Assembly: GCA_002493905.1 (NCBI GenBank)
Contig: DLAJ01000010.1
Location: 80,280 to 144,279, forward strand
DNA length: 64,000 nt
Direction: 5' to 3'
Origin: Lachnospiraceae bacterium UBA7050
GTDB taxonomy: Bacteria > Bacillota > Clostridia > Lachnospirales > Lachnospiraceae
In this document: one piece after another, positions 16,732 to 24,600 of the stretch
Position numbering within the stretch: the stretch's first letter is position 1
Layout of the letters: every line of letters begins with the position of its first letter
Translations under genes and position numbers: made by a program
Notes under the pieces: generated by a model
The model's input: only the letters and a program-made list of their open reading frames with translations
Told to the model about the DNA's origin: nothing
Databases searched by the model: none

Positions 16732-18246
16732 CTAACAGCTGCCTTCTTTCTCCATCTGGCTGAGTTCATACAGCTTTCTCGCCATCTGATCTACACCAGA
16801 GAACGCGTTTCCAACCATATCTGTAATCTTTTCTTGATGATTTGCCTCCTCAACGATGCTGCCCGCACGGTTTAAGGAATTCTCCACCAGATTCGCCATC
16901 TCCTCCGCCATCTCCTGCACCTGTCTGCTGTGCTGCTGTGTGACATTGCTGCTCTCTGCAATCTGCTGCGTCTTCCCGCGGGAATCCTCCTGCATCTGCC
17001 CAAGCTCCTGAGCCTCCTGCCTTGCATCAGAAATCCGTGCGATACCAGAATTCACCGAAATCAGGTTCTGCTCATTGGACTTTTTAACCTGTTCCAGCAT
17101 CTCAAGCACATGATCCACCACCGACTTGATAGAGATACTGGACTGTTTGGAACTCTCCGCCAGTACGCGGATCTGCTCCGCCACCACCGAAAAGCCCTTT
17201 CCCTGTTCCCCTGCACGGGCCGCCTCGATGGATGCGTTCAGTGCCAGCATATTTGTCTTAGACGTGATCGCAGATATCTCGTTCGTAAAGGTCGAAATTT
17301 CTGCGACGACGTTCTCCAGATGCCGGACTGATTCTCCCGTGAAATTGGCTGTCTTTTCTATGCCCTGCATACTCTCCACTGCATCGTTCATGACCGCCGC
17401 ATAATTCTGCATACGCTGCCATATCTTGTCTGAGATTTCAAGTGTCTCGCCGGTCCGCTCGTTGATCGCGCCGATCAGCCTTATCATTTCCCCCACAGAC
17501 TCCTGCATTCCGCTCACATGCTCAAGACTCCTGCTGCAATCCGCGGCGGTATCCTGCGCCGAACTCACGATGGACTGATTAACCCTCCTTGATTCATCCA
17601 TATTCTGTGCGAGCTGCGCTGTCATACCAACCAGTTCGGAGGATGCCTGTCCGCAGGTCTCCACAACTTCCTTGACCCGGTTAGCACTATGTAATTTTTC
17701 GAGAATGGAGCGGCATGATTTAGCAAGGCTTACAAATACCGCGCCCATAACCACCTGTTCTATCGTAAAGCCTGCCGCATAGGAAATAAACCATTGTACA
17801 TGATTCGAATAATCGAACAGATTGGCGTCAAACGAGCGCAGATATAATGAAATGAGTAAAAAGAAATAACTGATGATAGCGATCTTCAGCGTAAATTTTT
17901 TATCAAAAAACATACAGCTAAATAACATTGCCAGACCGTAAGTCATATAAATGCCGATATAATAATTACCGCCTAAAAGCATGACAACAAATCCAACGGC
18001 CAGTACGCTGATATATTTCATCTTGCTGACAGGTACTCCCATTTTCTGCAGGATGGTCGGTCCTATGGTGCAGATACACCCCGGAATGGAAAGAATTGCC
18101 AGATCGCTATATTGAATTTGAAACACTCCAATTGCAGAAAGAATAAACAGTGCCGGAAATACCAGCGTCATCCATATCAGTATTTTAGCCAGCCGCTCAC
18201 ACATCAGCTTGTCGTTTAGTTCAAAAAAATCCATTTGCTTTTCCAT
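16732..18246 (-). CDS. Methyl-accepting chemotaxis protein without a large ectodomain
   Basis: About 504 residues. Residues about 20-185 form a block of five or six membrane helices with very short loops, so there is no extracytoplasmic ligand domain; from about residue 200 the chain is the coiled-coil signalling domain with the highly conserved hairpin tip EAARAGEQGKGFSVVAEQIRVLAESS. No HAMP domain is evident. I use the ATG at 18246, after a GAGGGGAAGGGG tract; an upstream ATG at 18270 has no ribosome site. It probably senses a membrane or cytoplasmic cue and signals to CheA/CheW encoded elsewhere. Confidence 0.9.
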   Translation of the reverse strand: MEKQMDFFELNDKLMCERLAKILIWMTLVFPALFILSAIGVFQIQYSDLAILSIPGCICTIGPTILQKMGVPVSKMKYISVLAVGFVVMLLGGNYYIGIYMTYGLAMLFSCMFFDKKFTLKIAIISYFFLLISLYLRSFDANLFDYSNHVQWFISYAAGFTIEQVVMGAVFVSLAKSCRSILEKLHSANRVKEVVETCGQASSELVGMTAQLAQNMDESRRVNQSIVSSAQDTAADCSRSLEHVSGMQESVGEMIRLIGAINERTGETLEISDKIWQRMQNYAAVMNDAVESMQGIEKTANFTGESVRHLENVVAEISTFTNEISAITSKTNMLALNASIEAARAGEQGKGFSVVAEQIRVLAESSKQSSISIKSVVDHVLEMLEQVKKSNEQNLISVNSGIARISDARQEAQELGQMQEDSRGKTQQIAESSNVTQQHSRQVQEMAEEMANLVENSLNRAGSIVEEANHQEKITDMVGNAFSGVDQMARKLYELSQMEKEGSC

Positions 18247-18402
18247 TGTATTCTTACCCCTTCCCCTCATAGTATCTTTTTTTCAGGTGATTGTGAAACG
18301 CCTGAATCTTTTTATATTTTATCGAACCTGCCATGAACAAATCAAGTATTTTTGCGATATTTTTACAATCTTGGCAAAAAAACAGCCCTGCTCCGGACTT
18401 CA

Positions 18403-18411
18403 TGCTATAAT
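18403..18411 (+). promoter_or_regulatory. Extended -10 promoter of the Nudix gene
   Basis: TGCTATAAT is a TGN-extended -10 with a perfect TATAAT (18406-18411). No good -35 is seen at 17 nt, as is usual for extended -10 promoters. The transcript would carry repeat copy A in its leader. Confidence 0.5.
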
Positions 18412-18425
18412 AGAAAAGTCAAATA

Positions 18426-18462
18426 CCTGCAGGCAGTCACTTGGCCCGTTGCCCGCGGGAAT
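18426..18462. repeat. Interspersed intergenic repeat, copy A (partial)
   Basis: Shares the core CAGTCAC(T/C)TGGC(C/T)CGTTGCCCGCGGGAAT with copy B at 21092-21134, and the CGTTGCCCGCGGGAAT end with copy C (minus strand, 46677-46730). It lies in the leader of the Nudix gene. Confidence 0.75.
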
Positions 18463-18489
18463 GTACCTCAGAAAGGCAGGACAATTCTT

Positions 18490-18921
18490 ATGACACTCAT
18501 TCGTTTTTATGATGAAGTTCCCGATGAACTTTTGAAATTTGCAGTCATTCTCACCGTACATAACGGCAAGTGGATTTTTTGCAAGCACCGGGAGCGCAAT
18601 ACCTGGGAGATTCCCGGCGGGCACAGGGAGGACGGCGAGGATATTTTATCGACGGCAAAAAGAGAATTATATGAAGAAACCGGTGCGCTCGAATACGGGC
18701 TTACACCGGTCTGTGTCTATTCCGTGACGGCTCCCGGCAATTTTGACGGCAGGGAGTCCTACGGCATGTTCTATTATGCGGAGGTGTCCCGCTTCGAAAC
18801 AGAACTACATCATGAAATCGAAAAAATCATGATCACGGAGCATCTTCCCGAGCAATGGACATATCCCGAAATTCAGCCACGGCTGTTAGAAGAAGCTGTC
18901 CGCAGGGGATTTACCAGATGA
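18490..18921 (+). CDS. Nudix hydrolase
   Basis: 143-residue pyrophosphohydrolase. The complete Nudix box GGHREDGEDILSTAKRELYEETGAL follows the GX5EX7REUXEEXGU pattern, so the Mg-binding glutamates are all present. Length and the preceding strand (WIFCKHRERNTWEIPGG) fit the MutT/8-oxo-dGTPase-like group, but substrate range in the family is broad. The start at 18490 is chosen for AGGCAGGA upstream and absence of conserved sequence before it. Its 3' end overlaps the convergent phosphoesterase gene by 49 nt. Confidence 0.87.
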   Translation: MTLIRFYDEVPDELLKFAVILTVHNGKWIFCKHRERNTWEIPGGHREDGEDILSTAKRELYEETGALEYGLTPVCVYSVTAPGNFDGRESYGMFYYAEVSRFETELHHEIEKIMITEHLPEQWTYPEIQPRLLEEAVRRGFTR

Positions 18922-20024
18922 ATCACAACATATTCTGAATGTTTTTCCGTTCTGACCGGATATCCCCACCCTGCGATGCCCGAAGATACCACTTCCGTCA
19001 GGTTACCCTCTTTGCGGCATCCATAGGTCAGCTCATTCATCCGAAACAAATCCGCCAGTAAGCCGCCCGGCCAGACCTGCCCTGCATGGGTGTGCCCGGA
19101 CAGCATCAGTCCGCATCCGCTCTCCGCAGCCTCAGCATACTCCACAGGCTGATGGTCAACTAAAATCCACTCCATGCCGGCATCCGCACTCTCCACGAGC
19201 TGCACGATCGTTTGCCGCGCACCGGAGTCATGCCCCCTGTCTGCGCGTCCGATCAGCAGGAGTTCGCCGTTGATCTCACAGGTTTCATCCTCAAGAATAC
19301 GGATTCCCGCCTGTTCTATGGTATCCGCCAGCTCCTGTGCCGTGTAAGCCGGATTTCGTGCATACTCATTTTTATCATGATTCCCATATACGTAAAATAT
19401 CCCAAACCGGGCATCCATATTTCCCATGATCTCAAACGCTTCCCGCATCTGCGCAAGGCTTGTGCGCTCGTCCACAATGTCCCCGCCCAGGATGATCATA
19501 TCAGGACTCTCACGTTCGATACGATCTGCCGCCTGTTTTAACTGCTCCGCGTTCATCGTCGTTCCATAGTGCAGATCAGAAAAAAATACGATCGTATAAC
19601 CTTCTTCCCGCATTTCTTTATCCGTCTGAACCGTATACTCCGTTTTGACGATATGATGCATATTCCAATATCCGAAGCCTGTCACTGCCACAGCCGCCAG
19701 CACTGCAAGAAGCCCGCTTCGGTAAACTGCTTTTACCCAATAGGGAAACGGCTTATTTCTGCGGCATTTGCGCACGATCAATCCAAACAGATCGATCACG
19801 AGAAGAAATACCACCATGTGCATAAAAATCACAAACCACATTCCACGAATGTGAGCAAGCGGGAGAATCAGCGCCGCACTGACCGCCGCTGTAAGGATCG
19901 TCCGCTTTTTCTTAGACAGCTTCCCTCCAAAAAAGCAGACCGCTGCATAAACTTTCCGGCACAGATAAACCGCCGCCGACAGCATCGCGGTCAGCGGCAG
20001 CAGCATCCAGATCAAAAACATCAT
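18873..20024 (-). CDS. Membrane-anchored metallophosphoesterase (YkoQ/YaeI-like)
   Basis: 383 residues. Residues about 1-125 carry four membrane helices; the rest is a cytosolic or membrane-surface calcineurin-type phosphoesterase with the dinuclear metal motifs SDLHYG, GGDIVDE, YGNHDKNE, DHQP and GHTHAGQVWPGG. Relatives include UDP-2,3-diacylglucosamine hydrolase-like and phospholipid-head-group enzymes. GAGGAAAACGGT precedes the ATG. The 3' end overlaps the Nudix gene by 49 nt, so this C-terminus is encoded opposite the Nudix C-terminus. Confidence 0.88.
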   Translation of the reverse strand: MMFLIWMLLPLTAMLSAAVYLCRKVYAAVCFFGGKLSKKKRTILTAAVSAALILPLAHIRGMWFVIFMHMVVFLLVIDLFGLIVRKCRRNKPFPYWVKAVYRSGLLAVLAAVAVTGFGYWNMHHIVKTEYTVQTDKEMREEGYTIVFFSDLHYGTTMNAEQLKQAADRIERESPDMIILGGDIVDERTSLAQMREAFEIMGNMDARFGIFYVYGNHDKNEYARNPAYTAQELADTIEQAGIRILEDETCEINGELLLIGRADRGHDSGARQTIVQLVESADAGMEWILVDHQPVEYAEAAESGCGLMLSGHTHAGQVWPGGLLADLFRMNELTYGCRKEGNLTEVVSSGIAGWGYPVRTEKHSEYVVIHLVNPLRTASSNSRG

Positions 20025-20130
20025 ACCGTTTTCCTCTTTTGTTATTTATATACGCTTTTTGTTGTATATCAACAAGCAGACACAATACCTGTTTTTGCTT
20101 CCTCTTTTGCCGAAGCATAGCGTCCGGCGA

Positions 20131-20700
20131 TCAGTTCTCTTTCACTTTCTGCGGCAGGGTCTGATGTTTCCGGAACTGCACAAGCCCCGTGCGGTTTAGC
20201 GCCACCATGACCGCAGGAATAAAAATAAGCTGCAGTATCATTCCCGGTACGGCATTTACGAATGCGCCCGCCATAAACGCCTTCCATGTAAAGTGGTTTC
20301 CACCCACACCCAGAAAAATCATCTGCGCAAATCCCCAGACAACACGCCCCGCCAGCATTGCGATGAGCAGGGACCGGTATAAGGCGATCACACACTGCCA
20401 TTTGGAACGTCCATACAGAAATCCCGCAGTCAGTCCGTATGTCATCAGCTCAAGTGCCATCGCTGCGGCAGTCGGAAACAGTACGGGCATACTGAACAGC
20501 ATGGAACGAAAGAGCGGGAGCACAAAACCCACGACAGCCCCATACTGCCATCCGCATATCAGTCCGCATAAAAATACCGGAATATGCATCGGAAGCAGCA
20601 TATTGCCGATTTTCGGAATCTGCCCCGTAAAAAACGGGAGCACAACGCCGATCGCCACAAACATTGCAGATAAGGTCATATTTTTGACAGAACGATTCAT
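20131..20700 (-). CDS. ECF transporter S component
   Basis: About 189 residues with six membrane helices. The S-component pattern is present in helix 1 (SAMFVAIGVVLPFF) and LPMHIPVFLCGLICGWQYGAVVGFVLPLFRS. It should bind a vitamin or other small ligand and be energised by the shared EcfA-A'-T module, which is not in the window. The ligand cannot be told from sequence. The start at 20700 is preferred because GGAGG lies 5 nt upstream. Confidence 0.82.
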   Translation of the reverse strand: MNRSVKNMTLSAMFVAIGVVLPFFTGQIPKIGNMLLPMHIPVFLCGLICGWQYGAVVGFVLPLFRSMLFSMPVLFPTAAAMALELMTYGLTAGFLYGRSKWQCVIALYRSLLIAMLAGRVVWGFAQMIFLGVGGNHFTWKAFMAGAFVNAVPGMILQLIFIPAVMVALNRTGLVQFRKHQTLPQKVKEN

Positions 20701-20716
20701 GAAAGCCTCCACTTCT

Positions 20717-20780
20717 TTTACAGGTTCATACCCTGTGGTATTTCCAGCCGATTTACAGATTCACGCCCTGCGGTATTTCC
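20717..20780. repeat. Direct duplication of the 3' end of a small membrane-protein gene
   Basis: TTTACAGRTTCAYRCCCTG-type 29-bp units at 20717-20745 and 20752-20780 match at 25 of 29 positions with a period of 35 bp. The second unit contains the real stop codon of the gene at 20761-21021; the first is the downstream remnant. Confidence 0.75.
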
Positions 20781-21021
20781 GGACAATCTTTATGATATAG
20801 TAAACTCCGGCTATTCCGCCGCTGACCGCCCCCGTAATCAATATGCCCTCAATCGTAAAATGCAGGTATGAGAGCGTGACAAAACTTAAGATCAGCAGCA
20901 GCAAAATAACATACCCCGCCGTACAGCCTACCCACAGGAAAAAGCACAACACATCTTTGATGATGTCGAGCACAGAAAAACGTCCTTCATCCCGCACGGT
21001 TCTTCTTCTCTTTTTCAGCAT
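20761..21021 (-). CDS. Small two-helix membrane protein of unknown function
   Basis: 86 residues: a basic N-terminus (MLKKRRRTVRDEGR), two membrane helices (DVLCFFLWVGCTAGYVILLLLILSF and IEGILITGAVSGGIAGVYYII) and a basic C-terminus (KIVRKYRRA). GGGAGG precedes the ATG. It lies upstream of the ECF S-component and may be cotranscribed. No family recognised. Confidence 0.6.
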   Translation of the reverse strand: MLKKRRRTVRDEGRFSVLDIIKDVLCFFLWVGCTAGYVILLLLILSFVTLSYLHFTIEGILITGAVSGGIAGVYYIIKIVRKYRRA

Positions 21022-21091
21022 TCTGTTCCTCCCATACTGCCTGTCCCCTTAGGCGATACACAATTACCCATTCCTGCCTCTGGTCAAATCC

Positions 21092-21134
21092 CCTGCAAGC
21101 AGTCACCTGGCTCGTTGCCCGCGGGAATAAAACG
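21092..21134. repeat. Interspersed intergenic repeat, copy B
   Basis: CTGGCTCGTTGCCCGCGGG followed by AATAAAACG; nearly identical to copy C (46677-46730, opposite orientation) over its last 27 bases and to copy A (18426-18462) over its first 35. It lies downstream of the GH2 gene stop at 21161. Confidence 0.75.
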
Positions 21135-21160
21135 ATCCCCATCCTATGCGCTTCCGCAGG

Positions 21161-22939
21161 TCACGGCTCCATCGAATGGTAAAAATCACGCAGAATATCA
21201 AATGCCATTTTACGCTTTCCGTCCGCCGAAATCAACCCCTTCGTGTTGTAATACTTCTGTGTGAAGGCAGTCCTTCTCGGACAGCGGAAATCCCTTAATA
21301 TCCACGGCGTCATGCCCTTAATATAATCAATCTTCCGTATCTGCTCCGTCTGCTTCTCATACACAAACGCCTGGCAATCCTCCGTTCCTTTATCGGTTAT
21401 TGTCCCGTGGTGTCCTGCAAGAGCATCCGCTCCAAACTCCGTTACTATCACAGGCTTTTTCGGATGACTGTTCTCAAAGAGCGCGGGCAGCGTCGCAAAG
21501 TCCGCGGCATACCAGCCGCAGTATTCATTAAGCCCGATCACATCCAGATATTCCTCCAGTCTGTCCTCAATCAGATTTTTGGCAAAATTGACAAGGCATG
21601 CCGCCGAGACCGCCCTTGTATGGTCAAGCCGGTGCGCGGTTTCCGCAAGACTGCTCATGAATTTTAACCGTTCGTCGGTGTCCTGATTCTCATTACCCAC
21701 AGACCAGATAATCACGCTCGCACGGTTAAAATCCCTTGTGATCAGCTCACAGAGCTGATTCTCGGCGTCCCGGTAAGTTTCTTTTGAGGAAAAATGAATG
21801 TCCCAGTAAACCGGAATCTCCTCCCAGAGCAGAAGACCCATCTCATCGGCAAGCTGCGCCATCCTCTCGCTGTGCGGATAATGTGCCAGCCGCATAAAAT
21901 TGCACCCCAGTTCTTTCGCGGTGCGGATGATTTCCACGCGCTCGGCGTCCGTCAGCGCCTTTCCGTCCGCGGCGCTGTCCTCATGGAAACAGACTCCTTT
22001 TAAGAAGATTGGTCCGCCGTTCAACATAATATCCATGCCCTTGACGCGGAACTCGCGAAAACCGACCCGGTCCCTGACACAGTCCCCCGCGCAGCTCAAG
22101 GAAACATCATACAGCTTGGGATTTTCCGGCGACCAAAGCACAGGAGACGCTTCCAATACAAGCTCCCCGACGCCATTCTCGACCGCAATCTCCTTTTTTA
22201 TGGAAAGCTCATCAATCGTCAGCACCGCCGTAGCAGAAACTGCCTCGGACAGCCGTATCTCCACACGAATATTTCGAAATGTACCGTCCGGCTCCAGTGC
22301 GGTCTGAAACTGTTTCACATGAACAGCAGGCACCCGGATGATCTCAATGTCCCGGTATACGCCTCCATAATTAAACCAGTCTGTAACCGTCGTCGGAACC
22401 TGCTCTCCCCGTCTCGTGCTGTCCGCCTGTATCAATATCCGGTTGCTGTGTGCAAGATATTCCGTTATATCAAAATAAAACGGCGTCGAGCCTCCCTTGT
22501 GCATCCCGACATACTGCTTATTCAGAAACACCCTGCACAGATAATTGACCGCGCCGATTTTTAAGAATACGCGCTCGTCTTCTTTCTGCTTCTGAAAAAA
22601 GAACGTCCGCGTAAAGATCATGCTTCCCTCATAAAGAAGAAACATTCTGTCAAAAGTATTAAAACTGCAGGGCAGCGTCATTGTGTCCCACTCGTCAAAC
22701 GAATAGTCCACCGGCAGCAGGTTTCCGCCCTCGTCATAACGGTTTTCTTCGTACCATTTTGCGCCGATACAGGTGTCATACTGGTCAACGGCATAATGCC
22801 ACTCGCCGTTTAAGGACTCTTTTTTTCGATACCGGTCATAGATCATGCCGTCCGACAGCGCCTCTTTTCGCACTTCTTCCTGCCCTGCACAGTCCGCCCT
22901 GTCCGCTCTTGATTCCGTTTCCACTTTCCGCTCTTCCAT
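21161..22939 (-). CDS. Glycoside hydrolase family 2, probable beta-glucuronidase
   Basis: 592 residues, close to bacterial beta-glucuronidases in length. Order: jelly-roll sugar-binding domain (about 35-205), immunoglobulin-like domain (about 205-300), TIM barrel (about 300-592). The acid/base is Glu417 in IWSVGNENQ and the nucleophile Glu501 in IVTEFGAD. Near the C-terminus N565-T-K567 gives the NxK motif that recognises the carboxylate of glucuronic acid in this family, which argues against beta-galactosidase. There is no signal peptide, so it acts in the cytosol, fitting removal of glucuronosyl side groups from imported oligosaccharides. AAGGAG precedes the ATG. Last gene of the GH27-GH43-GH43-GH2 group. 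Confidence 0.85.
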   Translation of the reverse strand: MEERKVETESRADRADCAGQEEVRKEALSDGMIYDRYRKKESLNGEWHYAVDQYDTCIGAKWYEENRYDEGGNLLPVDYSFDEWDTMTLPCSFNTFDRMFLLYEGSMIFTRTFFFQKQKEDERVFLKIGAVNYLCRVFLNKQYVGMHKGGSTPFYFDITEYLAHSNRILIQADSTRRGEQVPTTVTDWFNYGGVYRDIEIIRVPAVHVKQFQTALEPDGTFRNIRVEIRLSEAVSATAVLTIDELSIKKEIAVENGVGELVLEASPVLWSPENPKLYDVSLSCAGDCVRDRVGFREFRVKGMDIMLNGGPIFLKGVCFHEDSAADGKALTDAERVEIIRTAKELGCNFMRLAHYPHSERMAQLADEMGLLLWEEIPVYWDIHFSSKETYRDAENQLCELITRDFNRASVIIWSVGNENQDTDERLKFMSSLAETAHRLDHTRAVSAACLVNFAKNLIEDRLEEYLDVIGLNEYCGWYAADFATLPALFENSHPKKPVIVTEFGADALAGHHGTITDKGTEDCQAFVYEKQTEQIRKIDYIKGMTPWILRDFRCPRRTAFTQKYYNTKGLISADGKRKMAFDILRDFYHSMEP

Positions 22940-23000
22940 TCTGTCCGCTCCTTCTTTTTTCTAAATTGATCAGAGCATTTCAAAATGCCTTTGAATCGGA

Positions 23001-24581
23001 TCATATCCGCATTTTCGCCCATACGCTCTGTCCGGCGTCCGTATAACCGCACAGTACGCGGCAGACCCCGCTGTTTTCAAAATCATACGCTTCTCCCATG
23101 ACCGCCGTAACCCCCTGCAGCGATACATCCCTGCGGCTGCGGGCGGGCGAATTATCCGTATTCGAAAACACAATCCACTCCCACCGTCCATCTGCTTCAC
23201 GGCATCCGTTATCTTCTGCGGTCTCCGATACTGCCGTCTTTGCAGATTCCGTCTCCAATACCGGTATCCTTGCGGACATAGTCTCCGTCACCGGTAACAC
23301 CGTGGATCCTGCTTCGAACGCGGGCGGCGCAGTCTCCCCGACAGGCACTCCGTCCACAACATCGAAGCGGTAAATCCGCTCCCCTCCGCGCGCTTCCCCC
23401 GCGAACGGCTCCGGTGAAAATGCCGGCCAGTCGTTGATAAAATACATTCTGCGCACGACCATGTAATGCATCCGGTAAGAACGTCTGTCCCTTTTCTTTA
23501 CCGGTTCATGGACGAGCGCAGACGCGCCGTCCCGCACATGGTGGACAAAATAAAACGCATCCTCCGGTACATTATAAAACGGAACGCCGTGTCCCGGTCC
23601 CCGGAATCCGTCAAACTGCCAGTCAGGATAGCTGACCGCCTCGCTCCTTATCCCATTCGGCGTCCTGACCTCGATCATCCGGGTATCTGTTCCCCCGCCC
23701 GGCTCAGCGTATGGCGCTTCTGCGCTAAAACAGTAGCTCCCCGCAAGCTTCATGCCAAGGGATTCCCCGTCTAAATTCCTGCCATCCATATCGCGGTACG
23801 GTCCATCCACCGTGCGGCTTAAGCCCACACGGATATCATAATCCTCCCCAAGCCACCCATAAGAAAGGAACAGATAATAATTTCCGTTTTGCGGATTCCG
23901 TATGACGGCGGCACCCTCCGGTCCGTCAATATAAGAACCCGCCGGCTTATGAGCAATGCGCCGTCCCAGCTCATGCACATCCCCCGACAGGGAAAGTCCC
24001 GTGTCCGGCGCAAGCTCTTTTAAGTAGATTCCTCCAAAAAAGGAACCGTATACCAGATATTTCCCTCCATGCGCGTCATCTACCACATGCGGGTCAATCG
24101 CATTCGGATAAGAATTGTCCGTCCCCCATGTGTCCACGACGACCCCCCTGTTTTCAAACGGTCCTTCCGGATTGTCCGCCACGGCAAGATGAATGCGCGA
24201 TTCCGAGCTTCCGAATGCCCGCGTTGCCGAATAATACAGACGGTATTCGCCGCTTACATATTCTACAAACGGCGCCCAGAATCCCAGAGTCGGAGAATAA
24301 CGACCGTTATTTCTCGCCTCGGCGACCGCGGCATCTGACAATGCATACCCGGCAAATTCAAAATTCACGAGATCACTGCTTTTCCGAATAGGAATGCCCT
24401 GACGGTACCGGGATGTGATCGCACTGTCCGTTGCATAAGAATAGTACAAACCACTCACGGGATCATAAAACATGGACGGATCGTGAGATTCAAACAGCGG
24501 GTTTTCATTCCTGTCATGACAATTCAGCTTAAATCCCGGCCGCAATACCGTCTCCCTTTTCGCTGCATGCTCCTGCTCCAT
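23001..24581 (-). CDS. Glycoside hydrolase family 43 (arabinanase/arabinofuranosidase-like), cytosolic
   Basis: About 526 residues. A five-bladed propeller typical of GH43 spans about 25-400: general base Asp in SHDPSMFYD, the pKa-modulating Asp in NAIDPHVV and the acid Glu in IDGPEGAAVI. The C-terminal ~130 residues are Thr/Glu/Ala-rich with short repeats (TVLPVTETMSARIPVLETESAKTAVSETAE) and then a small beta domain. No signal peptide. I place the start at 24581 because GGAGG lies 5 nt upstream; an upstream ATG at 24608 would overlap the preceding GH43 by 8 nt. Likely endo-arabinanase or exo-arabinofuranosidase acting on imported fragments. Confidence 0.87.
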   Translation of the reverse strand: MEQEHAAKRETVLRPGFKLNCHDRNENPLFESHDPSMFYDPVSGLYYSYATDSAITSRYRQGIPIRKSSDLVNFEFAGYALSDAAVAEARNNGRYSPTLGFWAPFVEYVSGEYRLYYSATRAFGSSESRIHLAVADNPEGPFENRGVVVDTWGTDNSYPNAIDPHVVDDAHGGKYLVYGSFFGGIYLKELAPDTGLSLSGDVHELGRRIAHKPAGSYIDGPEGAAVIRNPQNGNYYLFLSYGWLGEDYDIRVGLSRTVDGPYRDMDGRNLDGESLGMKLAGSYCFSAEAPYAEPGGGTDTRMIEVRTPNGIRSEAVSYPDWQFDGFRGPGHGVPFYNVPEDAFYFVHHVRDGASALVHEPVKKRDRRSYRMHYMVVRRMYFINDWPAFSPEPFAGEARGGERIYRFDVVDGVPVGETAPPAFEAGSTVLPVTETMSARIPVLETESAKTAVSETAEDNGCREADGRWEWIVFSNTDNSPARSRRDVSLQGVTAVMGEAYDFENSGVCRVLCGYTDAGQSVWAKMRI

Positions 24582-24600
24582 CTTCTCCTCCGTTAATTCT

